64,000 nt of DNA from a virus. The notes below the pieces were generated by a model. That model saw nothing but the letters and a program-made list of their open reading frames with translations, did no database searches and was not told where the DNA came from. How positions within the stretch are numbered: position 1 is the first letter of the stretch; each line of letters opens with the position of its first letter. Location of the stretch: positions 1-64,000 of IMG/VR virus record IMGVR_UViG_3300020478_001903; one strand, given 5' to 3'. This document shows positions 7,956 through 15,313 of this stretch, in pieces. A program made the translations under genes and the position numbers.

Positions 7956-10900
7956 CTTTGGCATATCCGCCTGTTTTGTCAATCGTGACCTCTACATCCA
8001 CGATATCTTTAAGAGAATCTAGATGGGAAATAAGAATAACAGTTTTAAAATACATCTTTATAAGCTGTAGAATCCTAATAAAGCCTTCCATATTCTCCGC
8101 ATCTAAAGCAGTGCCTGGCTCGTCGAGAATAAAAATGTTTCCCTTGGGGAGGGATGATACAGACAGGAGCGCCAGGCGGATTGCCATAGCGGCCACAGTC
8201 TTCTCAGCGCCCGATCCCATCTCGATGGGGCGCGGATCGTGTTTGGGGTGCTTAATCAGAATATCAAGCTTGCGACCATCCTCCTGAAAGAAGACTTCAA
8301 ACTCAGCAATGTTGGAAAGCACCTTGGCTATCTCACCATTAATCACTGGGAGGCGCTTTTTAATGATGTCATAAGCGATTCCGTTAGAGTGGGTGCATCG
8401 CATAAACAAATCGTAGGATGCATACTCTTCACGAATATTGCGTAGATCTTCTTTCTTTTCTTGAAGAGTTTCGATCTTTTGCTCTAGCGAGCCGATTTGT
8501 CGGTGGTGATCATTTATTAATTCTTCTAGCGAAATGATCGATTCTTGAGTAGTCTCGATTGTTTTTTGAACTTGATTTCTCGAAGATAAAAGATTTTCAA
8601 TATTTTTTATTAAATCTTTCTTTTCTTCATACAAATCAATCTTAGTATTTACTTCGTTAAGGGTCGTTCTGTGGGCCTTTATCTTGGCATACAACCTCTC
8701 GATCGAAACCTTGTTGTCCCTCTTTTCGATCTCAATGTTGTTCTTGTTAATAATAATGTTATTATAGTTGTCAATCATTTCAATCATTTCGGCAGAATTA
8801 ACCAAAGCTATTTTAGTCTTATAAGATTTAGCATTTTCAATCTGATCAATGATGTCTACTTCTAAAGAGGGCAGTTCCACGGACGCCAAGTGCGCATCCT
8901 TAATGAATTGGCACATAGGAAAACTACTTCCACACGGCACTTCATCCAACAACTCTACTTTCTTACTCATCGCCTTATATTCATTATCAAGCAATCGAGC
9001 GTGACTCACGGTTTTATCATACTTCTTTTTAAAGTCATCGTATTCTTTCTTTTTTTCTAAAATATCTTCAATATCAATCGTCGTAAGAAAATCATCATAC
9101 TCACTTAGTTTACTATCATATTGTGCATTTTCGTCCTTAAGCTCAACAATATTAATATTAGTATCTTCAATTTTCTCTTGAAGAGATGTCTTAGTTTCTA
9201 AAAGCGCCTTAATATCCAGTCTCTCAGCTGGGATTGATTCGATTTGTTCCGTTAAATCAGCAAACCGTTGCCGGGCGGTGGCAAGGTCTTCTCTCGCCTG
9301 CGTGTGGTTGGCGGTTTCCTCATCTAGTTCCTGTTGGGCTTCTTGCCATTGAACCTCTGCTAGCGCAATATCATTATCGTAACTAACGTCTCCCACTCGT
9401 CGCATGACCGCCTTAAGCTCTGAGCTATCTTCGTGGGCCATTTTAAACTTTCTCTCGAAAATATCCAAATCCAAGAACTTTGCTAAAATCTCCTTTCGTC
9501 GCGTTGACCCCTCCTTAATAAAGGATAGGTTATCCAGCTGACTCGACATAGAGGTTAACAAGAAATCCTCTACGGTTCCAAATCGTTTGCGTATATGTGC
9601 ATCAGTTTCGTTGCGTGTTGTTCCATTGAGACTGATTTCGTCGCCTACAGCTGGATCCACACCACTAAAATCTAGAAAGGTTCGAGCCTCATTCGTGACC
9701 TCACCCTTCAGCTTCTTTACATATTTTTCTGACTGACGTTCGATAGTATAGGTTTTGTCGCCCACTTGAAGCTCAACAACGCCGCGGCAGTCTTTCTTGT
9801 TCTGGTTAATAATGTTGTAATTTTTTCTTTCATTTTTCGAAGTAGTATTAAACATGGTATAGAGCAAACCGTCGATGATACTAGATTTACCAGAATAGTT
9901 CTTACCAAAAATACCCACTATACCATTGAGGTTGGCGAAGTCGACGCTGTTGCCCTCACCATAATTGAACAGATTGTCCCACTCAAACCTATTGATGTTC
10001 CAGTTAATGTTGCGCGCGACTTCTTCCGTCTCTTCGATCTGTGAGTTATATCTTCGGTTTAGGTCGAAGACTCGTTGCAACATCTCTTCACTTGGTGCAT
10101 AGTCAGCTAAGTACTCTCGAATGAGATTCTCCTGGACGCCCTTGTCTCGCAGGTTTTCTACCTTAAAGCTCCCGCCAATATTCACTGTTCCTCGCTCCCC
10201 AGCGGCGCGATTTAGAAACGTAATACTCTCCGGCTTAAATCGATGTTTGGCCACATCAACTGCCTTGCGCATAACATCAAGCGGAAGGTTATTGTTACTC
10301 ACGAGACGCAAGCGCGAGGTCGGAGGAATCTTCGTACCCTTGGGCATTCGTCCTTTTGGCGTGAGTTCGATTGTTACGAATGGTTTTGGATTAAGCAAAA
10401 CATGGTGACTCACGCGAAATTCGTTTTTGTCTTCAATTTCCCAAATGAGAAATCCCTTGTCATTTGTCTCGCCGTGATTCTGCTGAACAGTTGAACCACA
10501 ATACCTCACGCGGCCTTCAGTGTCGAGAATCTGATTTGTCTTGTGGATATCGCCAAGCATTGCATAGTCGTGACCGGCGAAGACGCCGACGTCATGATCG
10601 CCGTGATCCATTACCCACCCCGTGTCGGTTTTAACTCCAGACACAGAACCATGATAAAGTGCGATGTTAATGCGCGAGTTGTCGCTTGGAGCAACCCAAT
10701 GATTTTCATCAAAAACCGACAACACATTGAGGGCGAGATTCGACTCCAGAACAGTTTCTCCGGAGTTCTTAAGCAAATGTAGGTTCGGTAGATCCAAAGC
10801 CTTCACAATGGGCGACAGCGCGTCCTGGCGGCTGCTGTTCTTTAGGTTGCCGTCGTGGTTCCCCAGAATGATGTAGGTTGGTGCGATTTTCGCTAGATTT

Positions 10901-11097
10901 GAAAAGAAATCGGAGCAAAGCTCAACGAACTCTGGTGAAATCTGTGTCTTGGTGTGGGCGATGTCGCCGCAATGAACGATGTAGTCTACGTTCTCTTTGC
11001 GAAGGATATCGTAAAGTTGTTCGAATACCTTCTTGTATTCATAATGAAATTTTAAGTTTTTTATATGCGTGTCCGCAAGGTGTGCTATTTTATACAC
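7945..11097 (-). CDS. Single-chain Mre11-Rad50 (SbcD-SbcC; T4 gp47-gp46) nuclease-ATPase fusion
   Basis: 1050 residues. The N-terminal 340 are an Mre11/SbcD phosphoesterase: DTH at 9-11, GD at 44-45, GNHD at 79-82, His149, and GH...GDIH around 175-185, all metal ligands of the family. After a linker near 350-385 comes a Rad50/SbcC ATPase: Walker A GKNYSGKSS near 396-404, long coiled coils at about 570-900, and signature plus Walker B (IFILDEPGTALD) near 986-997. At the coiled-coil apex a Cys pair spaced C-x6-C (about 721 and 728) replaces the usual CxxC zinc hook. In T4 the two parts are separate and resect DNA ends for recombination-dependent replication. Start is GTG with AGGGGA upstream. 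No frameshift is visible at the junction. Confidence 0.95.
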   Translation of the reverse strand: MYKIAHLADTHIKNLKFHYEYKKVFEQLYDILRKENVDYIVHCGDIAHTKTQISPEFVELCSDFFSNLAKIAPTYIILGNHDGNLKNSSRQDALSPIVKALDLPNLHLLKNSGETVLESNLALNVLSVFDENHWVAPSDNSRINIALYHGSVSGVKTDTGWVMDHGDHDVGVFAGHDYAMLGDIHKTNQILDTEGRVRYCGSTVQQNHGETNDKGFLIWEIEDKNEFRVSHHVLLNPKPFVTIELTPKGRMPKGTKIPPTSRLRLVSNNNLPLDVMRKAVDVAKHRFKPESITFLNRAAGERGTVNIGGSFKVENLRDKGVQENLIREYLADYAPSEEMLQRVFDLNRRYNSQIEETEEVARNINWNINRFEWDNLFNYGEGNSVDFANLNGIVGIFGKNYSGKSSIIDGLLYTMFNTTSKNERKNYNIINQNKKDCRGVVELQVGDKTYTIERQSEKYVKKLKGEVTNEARTFLDFSGVDPAVGDEISLNGTTRNETDAHIRKRFGTVEDFLLTSMSSQLDNLSFIKEGSTRRKEILAKFLDLDIFERKFKMAHEDSSELKAVMRRVGDVSYDNDIALAEVQWQEAQQELDEETANHTQAREDLATARQRFADLTEQIESIPAERLDIKALLETKTSLQEKIEDTNINIVELKDENAQYDSKLSEYDDFLTTIDIEDILEKKKEYDDFKKKYDKTVSHARLLDNEYKAMSKKVELLDEVPCGSSFPMCQFIKDAHLASVELPSLEVDIIDQIENAKSYKTKIALVNSAEMIEMIDNYNNIIINKNNIEIEKRDNKVSIERLYAKIKAHRTTLNEVNTKIDLYEEKKDLIKNIENLLSSRNQVQKTIETTQESIISLEELINDHHRQIGSLEQKIETLQEKKEDLRNIREEYASYDLFMRCTHSNGIAYDIIKKRLPVINGEIAKVLSNIAEFEVFFQEDGRKLDILIKHPKHDPRPIEMGSGAEKTVAAMAIRLALLSVSSLPKGNIFILDEPGTALDAENMEGFIRILQLIKMYFKTVILISHLDSLKDIVDVEVTIDKTGGYAKVNH

Positions 11098-11123
11098 GTA
11101 GTTATCCCCTAGGCTATGATACT

Positions 11124-11153
11124 AGTATACAAGATACGCAGAGGGTATGTCAA
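11124..11153 (-). promoter_or_regulatory. Sigma70-like promoter for the Mre11-Rad50 fusion gene
   Basis: On the minus strand TTGACA (11153-11148) is a perfect -35 box and TATACT (11129-11124) a 5/6 -10 box, with an 18-base spacer. It lies in the 65-base gap before the gene, with the GTG start about 27 bases downstream of the -10. The host housekeeping polymerase could therefore read this gene early, apart from the gp55-like late programme. Strength is inferred only from consensus match. Confidence 0.7.
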
Positions 11154-11162
11154 GGATTATTT

Positions 11163-11471
11163 TTATAATTCTAGCTCGTCGTCGGGGACACCAGCATGGA
11201 AGTCGGCGGAGGCAGCGCGGTCCTGGGCAGCATACAGCTCCTTTTTCAGCAGGTCCTCCAGATAGGCTTCGACCTCTTTATCTCCGGCCAAACCAAACAA
11301 TTCGGCAGCGTCGCGGCCAGATTTTGCTCCTTTGGATGCGGCAACAATCGTCAACTTATTAATAAACTTCTCTTCGGGTGTGCCGCCTTCATGGCGGGGT
11401 TCCGTCTGAAGATCTCCTAGTCCGATTTCTTCTCTAATAATTTCTTTTAGTCTTTGTTTGGTGATTTTCAT
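11163..11471 (-). CDS. Small protein with MKITKQRL N-terminal motif (copy 1)
   Basis: 102 residues starting MKITKQRLKEIIREEIG. The first 16 residues are nearly identical to the gene at 11887-12384, while the rest (helical, charged, ending DDELEL) is unrelated. Such a conserved N-terminal peptide on diverse bodies looks like a targeting or docking tag. It contains IRE-E, which fits the (I/L)xE rule for T4-type prohead protease cleavage. The gene has a strong GGAGG ribosome site 10 bases upstream, inside a palindrome. I recall this N-terminal motif in many environmental phage proteins of unknown role. Function of the body is unknown. Confidence 0.85.
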   Translation of the reverse strand: MKITKQRLKEIIREEIGLGDLQTEPRHEGGTPEEKFINKLTIVAASKGAKSGRDAAELFGLAGDKEVEAYLEDLLKKELYAAQDRAASADFHAGVPDDELEL

Positions 11472-11472
11472 T
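11434..11472 (-). repeat. 39-base repeat encoding the MKITKQRL tag, copy A
   Basis: Matches 12347-12385 at 38 of 39 bases, covering the ATG and about twelve codons of the tag. The sequences diverge immediately downstream. Near identity at the DNA level, not just protein, suggests recent duplication or recombination of the 5' module. Confidence 0.85.
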
Positions 11473-11481
11473 GTTAATCTT

Positions 11482-11504
11482 CCTCCGGAGGATCATCGCG
11501 ATCC
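11482..11504 (-). promoter_or_regulatory. Inverted repeats overlapping ribosome site
   Basis: Between two tag-bearing genes lie GGATC-ATCGC-GATCC (11490-11504) and the palindrome CCTCCGGAGG (11482-11491), which contains the GGAGG ribosome site of the gene at 11163-11471. A short hairpin could form beside or over the ribosome site and tune translation. The stems are only 5 base pairs, so this may be chance. Confidence 0.3.
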
Positions 11505-11506
11505 GG

Positions 11507-11887
11507 TCATTTCTCTCCCTCTTCCAGATCGTGCCAGCGACCTGTTTTAAGCCCTCGGCGAAGCCTGCCCACCGTTTTATCCGTGGGGGCGCTCACCTTT
11601 ACGGCTTCTACGGGCTCAACCTCAGCAAGACCAGCGCCATCGCGGTTGAGTGCGCTCTGGCGACTCATTGCTTTCTCGATACTACTGTATTCATAAGCGC
11701 CGTCGCGACCCCCAAACTTCGGTCGGCCACTTGAGTCGAGACCATGGAAGTGGGATTCTTTGGCTCCCTTTCCGGACATCCTTAAAACAAAAGGTGCATC
11801 CGCGTCATCAAGTTTGAGAGCGTCCCACTCATACTTCGTAAGCTCTTCTTTAATGATTTCTTCTAATCGGCGGCGAGTAATTTGCAC
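11507..11887 (-). CDS. Small protein with MQITRRRL N-terminal motif (copy 2)
   Basis: 126 residues starting MQITRRRLEEIIKEEL, a diverged form of the shared tag (consensus M[KQ]I[TS]xxRLxxIIxEE). The body is Asp/Gly/Ser-rich with little predicted helix (SHFHGLDSSGRPKFGGRDG), unlike the helical bodies of its neighbours, and ends acidic (LEEGEK). The ATG overlaps the preceding stop by one base. The body resembles no family I know. A small virion-packaged or regulatory protein is possible; this is inferred from the tag only. Confidence 0.82.
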   Translation of the reverse strand: MQITRRRLEEIIKEELTKYEWDALKLDDADAPFVLRMSGKGAKESHFHGLDSSGRPKFGGRDGAYEYSSIEKAMSRQSALNRDGAGLAEVEPVEAVKVSAPTDKTVGRLRRGLKTGRWHDLEEGEK

Positions 11888-12384
11888 TATTTAATGCTCT
11901 CCAACAAAATCTTCGTTTCCTCTAGTGACCTAATCGCCTCTCGAACTTGAGGGTGCTGTTCCAAATTACGAAATGCAGCTTTCTGTATCCTGGAACGAAG
12001 GCCGTCGGCCAAATCAGCAAGCGCCGTTATATCGTTCAGCAAAGCGCCCGGGCTGAGGTCATCCGCTTTTGACGCGGAAGCCTTAGAAGCCTCACCGGCA
12101 CGGAGAATCGCAGAAACTTCATCTTTTGTATATTCCTCAGTGATAGCATTAGCGGCATCAGCGAGCGCTTGTATGTGTTGTCTGATTTTTTCTTTCTTTT
12201 TTGGATCTTTTTCAGTCTTCCAAAGGTTAAATAATTCTTGAGTGACCTTTTTGGCGTTCTGTAAAGATGCAAGCTTCTCTTGGGCTGCGGCGTGGCGCGC
12301 CCGAGTTAGTCCAAAAGTTCCTTCCTCGACTGCTCCAACTTCTTCCCTAATAATCTCTTTTAGTCTTTGTTTGGTGATTTTCAT
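11887..12384 (-). CDS. Small helical protein with MKITKQRL N-terminal motif (copy 3)
   Basis: 165 residues starting MKITKQRLKEIIREEVG. The body is almost entirely helical: an Ala/Lys/Gln-rich helix (ARHAAAQEKLASLQNAKKVT), a Lys-rich KDPKKKEKIRQHIQAL stretch, and a C-terminal helix pair ending LLESIK. It overlaps the upstream tag gene by 4 bases (ATGA). Its first twelve codons match the gene at 11163-11471 almost base for base. No enzymatic motif. Function unknown; the basic helical body could bind DNA or another protein. Confidence 0.85.
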   Translation of the reverse strand: MKITKQRLKEIIREEVGAVEEGTFGLTRARHAAAQEKLASLQNAKKVTQELFNLWKTEKDPKKKEKIRQHIQALADAANAITEEYTKDEVSAILRAGEASKASASKADDLSPGALLNDITALADLADGLRSRIQKAAFRNLEQHPQVREAIRSLEETKILLESIK

Positions 12385-12385
12385 T
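12347..12385 (-). repeat. 39-base repeat encoding the MKITKQRL tag, copy B
   Basis: Partner of 11434-11472, with a single mismatch over 39 bases at the start of a different gene. Together they mark the tag as a movable 5' module. Confidence 0.85.
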
Positions 12386-12596
12386 CTAATTCTCCACGCT
12401 CTTCCATTGAGTGAGCAATTGCTGTCGCTTGTTTCGGATCTTTACCTTCCTTGTCAACCAAATAGGCGATCTTTCGAGAGATGCGCTCGTCCTTGGCTTT
12501 CTTGGCTTCTTCTAATTCCTGGGTTCCCCGATGAAACTCCCGATAAAAGAGTTCTTCGTGGATGATTTGCTTTAAGCGCGATGTTGAGATTTTCAT
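12381..12596 (-). CDS. Small protein with MKISTSRL N-terminal motif (copy 4)
   Basis: 71 residues from the ATG at 12596, giving MKISTSRLKQIIHEEL. A TTG 24 bases upstream would put extra residues before the tag and overlap the primase stop, so it is rejected. After the tag the chain is charged and helical (EEAKKAKDERISRKIAYLVD), then KDPKQATAIAHSMEERGEL, the smallest body of the set. It is the first of the four tag genes in transcription order, 7 bases after the primase gene. Function unknown. Confidence 0.82.
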   Translation of the reverse strand: MKISTSRLKQIIHEELFYREFHRGTQELEEAKKAKDERISRKIAYLVDKEGKDPKQATAIAHSMEERGELE

Positions 12597-12603
12597 TGGA
12601 CTC

Positions 12604-13539
12604 CTAGACGGACATTGCAAGCGTCAACAATAAATAGTTGTCTGGAGTGATAAGGGTCGCATTTTCCAAGCATTTCTGGAATTGCTCTTTGTTCATCGAG
12701 CCAACATCTTCATTGTCGCGAATATCAACCTTCCAAACCTCGATATCGAAATCCAACAAAGTCTTAATGATCTCAAGCTCTTTCTTCTTTGCGTCAGGAT
12801 CCAGAGCCACGTAAACTCCCGCATCTTCTTTCACGATCTTGCGAAGCAAAACAGAGTTCTGATTTAGCGTAGATCCCAAGATGGGCACAGCATTTCTGCC
12901 TGCCGTAATCGCATCGAATACGCCCTCTACCAGAATGATATCGGAACTCCAATCCACAAACAAATCATTGAAGACAATGTTCTTGCTCACTGGTGGGTTC
13001 TTGTACTTAGGATAGAACTTCTTGTCGTAGGAGCGTGACACAAAATAGGTCAAATCACCCTCGTCGTCAAACGACGGAATGATAATGCGGCCTTCGTATT
13101 CGCCACTGGCGCAATACCCCATCTTCCACCACACGATATCTTCTCGGTTGATACCTCGCTTACGAAGATAGTTGCGGGCCGCGAAGCCTGTCGGCGGCAC
13201 ATCCCGGGTGGTCAAGGACACAAACCCTTCAGGCATTTCTAAAATTTGTTTTTCTTCGACTTTTTCTTCGAATATATCTTCAAGCTTGTCATATTCAACA
13301 GCGTCTGTAAACTCTCGCCACTGCGCTTTGTCGTGGTTTGTGCCGAACCGACGAATAACTCGGTAAATGTTTTTGCCACGCGTATCGCAGACCCAACACT
13401 TGTAATAACCTTTGTCAATGTTGACAGAAAACTTGCGCTTATGATGATCGCAGTAAGGGCACTTAAATAAAAACTCATTGTTGGACCTATAAAAAGGCCC
13501 CAGTACATTAGTTAGAATCTTGAGTTTCTTGGTTTTCAC
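12604..13539 (-). CDS. DNA primase (DnaG-type, zinc finger plus Toprim)
   Basis: About 311 residues from the GTG at 13539 (a TTG at 13560 lacks a ribosome site). It makes RNA primers for lagging-strand synthesis. N-terminal zinc domain: CPYC at 27-30 and CWVC at 48-51, with basic residues between. Toprim core: VEGVFDA near 203-209 (catalytic Glu) and ALDPDA near 243-248 (DxD). Length is close to T4 gp61 and well below bacterial DnaG, with no helicase-binding C-terminal domain evident. It overlaps the resolvase gene by 32 bases, forming a two-gene replication/recombination unit. No helicase or polymerase gene is in the window. Confidence 0.92.
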   Translation of the reverse strand: MKTKKLKILTNVLGPFYRSNNEFLFKCPYCDHHKRKFSVNIDKGYYKCWVCDTRGKNIYRVIRRFGTNHDKAQWREFTDAVEYDKLEDIFEEKVEEKQILEMPEGFVSLTTRDVPPTGFAARNYLRKRGINREDIVWWKMGYCASGEYEGRIIIPSFDDEGDLTYFVSRSYDKKFYPKYKNPPVSKNIVFNDLFVDWSSDIILVEGVFDAITAGRNAVPILGSTLNQNSVLLRKIVKEDAGVYVALDPDAKKKELEIIKTLLDFDIEVWKVDIRDNEDVGSMNKEQFQKCLENATLITPDNYLLLTLAMSV

Positions 13540-14041
13540 GAACCCACCCTGCCCGAGCAATTACATAACTATCCGACCGGTCAGCATAACCAGCCTTTGG
13601 ATTTCCATGCCTAGTGTATTCTATCTCAAAACCAGGCACATTGTCAAGAACAAATTGCAACGAAACAGCCTTTGCTTTTTGTCCCTTGGGGACCTTTATA
13701 CCACAAAGCTTACGAGCGGAGGTGGCAGCAAGGTATTTAGGTTCACCATAAAACATATTATAACATAACCATGACACAATGCCATTAATTTTGGACAAAA
13801 GAGATAAGGTCTGCGCTGACGAAAACCCGGAGCGGAAGGATTGAAGCGACTGTTCGATATACACCCGCTCTATGGGATATTCCCCCTCTAACGCTTCTAG
13901 GCGCTTTCTCACAAGCTGCACTTTTTTGAAGAAGTTTTTTTCCTTGCGCAAGTCAATGTGGTCGCACACCAAAATATTGCCACCATAATCTAATACGGTA
14001 TAGCCAGTAATGCTGGTCGATATATCTAAACCCAAAATCAT
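13508..14041 (-). CDS. RuvC-like Holliday junction resolvase
   Basis: 177 residues, the usual RuvC size. RNase H-fold acidic residues are in the expected order: Asp6 in LGLDIS, Glu63 in VYIEQSL, and Asp154/Asp157 in YADRSDSYV. T4 uses the unrelated endonuclease VII (gp49) to resolve branches before packaging; here a RuvC-type enzyme probably fills that role. Coupling to primase by a 32-base overlap suggests joint expression. The ATG at 14041 sits 13 bases after the stop of the upstream tail gene. No missing catalytic residue. Confidence 0.92.
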   Translation of the reverse strand: MILGLDISTSITGYTVLDYGGNILVCDHIDLRKEKNFFKKVQLVRKRLEALEGEYPIERVYIEQSLQSFRSGFSSAQTLSLLSKINGIVSWLCYNMFYGEPKYLAATSARKLCGIKVPKGQKAKAVSLQFVLDNVPGFEIEYTRHGNPKAGYADRSDSYVIARAGWVRENQETQDSN

Positions 14042-14054
14042 ACAGTTTATAATA

Positions 14055-15293
14055 TCAGATGTCTAGCTTGATCTTAAATGTAAAGTCGCGATTGGCAGTC
14101 TTTCGAACAGGAGTGGCCATTTTGGCAATACCGATGAGATTCTTTTTCGAATCATAAATGCCAACCTTAGAAATATAGGTTGTCTTGTCAAAGGATGCGG
14201 TGGGATCTCCGTATGCTGAGCTGACAATGTTTTTAATAGCAATTTCGTCATTCTCGATATAAGCACGAGAACCGGAGGCTATAGAGTTGCCTGCGGAATA
14301 GGTCACAAAAGTGGGATTGTTAGACTGGTTGATTTGTCCTTTGGGACACGTGGCAAACATCGTAAGGGTTTGTGTATAAGTGGTACCGCTGAACTCCATA
14401 ATAAAGGACGAACTAGGTGCGATGACGCTTCCAGAAATTGATTGGCCAAAAAATACCCACGCGGGGTTGTCGCCAGCTGGGGTGTCGACGGAGCTTGTAT
14501 AGGCATCAGTTACGGTCGTAGAAAGGGCGTCGGATGCAGTTAACACTATGAACCCTTCATTATACAGAGCGAACCCTATGACGCTACCCGAGCCCACTCC
14601 ATAGGTGGAGTACAGAGCACCATCGCGATTTTTATCGGTAGCCTGCCCAACGAGAGTTCCGGTGATATAATATTTTAAATCAATAGTCCCTTTCTTAATC
14701 TCTGAGCCATAAAAAATACCGGGAATGTTGATCAATCCGACGGGTACTGAGCCCAGGTCTCTCGTTACAGGGCCGCTAGATGCGCTGAAAACCACATTGG
14801 GGTTTAAGTAACGATAATGATTTATGGTGTTCTTTAAAGCATATAAATGAGAAACATATGCTGAAGATGTACGAGTGGTAGTTGCACTATAATACTCCTT
14901 GGCAATACTGGATGTGTATGGATACGAACTGATCATCACGTCTCCATAATTGGAGGTGTTGAAGGATGCAGCGGCTTGGGTGCGATATCCAATACGCGAG
15001 CCAGTTTTCACAACAAATGAATAAATGAGGCCTGAATCGGGGGTCTCTTGTGCAGGGTCCGGGCTAGAAGGGCCTATCAGGCGCCCAGTAGAGGAGGAAA
15101 CTCTATCAACATTTAACTCATAAAGAGAAACAAACCCAGCATCGGTAAGCCTAATGGGGTCTGCAAACGCACCTGAAAGATTGGGGGTATTATTATAAAA
15201 AGCGGAGCCGCTATAAACTAAAAATTTAACGCTTGGATGTGTCTTTAATGTGTTTGAATAAACATCATTTTTGTTAAACTTATAATAAGGCAT
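14055..15293 (-). CDS. Tail structural protein, paralogue of the gene at 15314
   Basis: 412 residues, Ser/Thr/Gly/Tyr-rich and beta-strand-like throughout, typical of tail or fibre proteins; no catalytic motif. The C-terminal 50 residues (YISKVGIYDSKKNLIGIAKM, then a Pro/Lys turn and FTFKIKLDI) align with the end of the next gene, so the two share a C-terminal domain. It is last in the tail module, before the resolvase. A baseplate or fibre-attached role is inferred from position and composition. I do not recognise a named family. Confidence 0.82.
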   Translation of the reverse strand: MPYYKFNKNDVYSNTLKTHPSVKFLVYSGSAFYNNTPNLSGAFADPIRLTDAGFVSLYELNVDRVSSSTGRLIGPSSPDPAQETPDSGLIYSFVVKTGSRIGYRTQAAASFNTSNYGDVMISSYPYTSSIAKEYYSATTTRTSSAYVSHLYALKNTINHYRYLNPNVVFSASSGPVTRDLGSVPVGLINIPGIFYGSEIKKGTIDLKYYITGTLVGQATDKNRDGALYSTYGVGSGSVIGFALYNEGFIVLTASDALSTTVTDAYTSSVDTPAGDNPAWVFFGQSISGSVIAPSSSFIMEFSGTTYTQTLTMFATCPKGQINQSNNPTFVTYSAGNSIASGSRAYIENDEIAIKNIVSSAYGDPTASFDKTTYISKVGIYDSKKNLIGIAKMATPVRKTANRDFTFKIKLDI

Positions 15294-15313
15294 GCCATAA
15301 CCGCGTCTGCACT

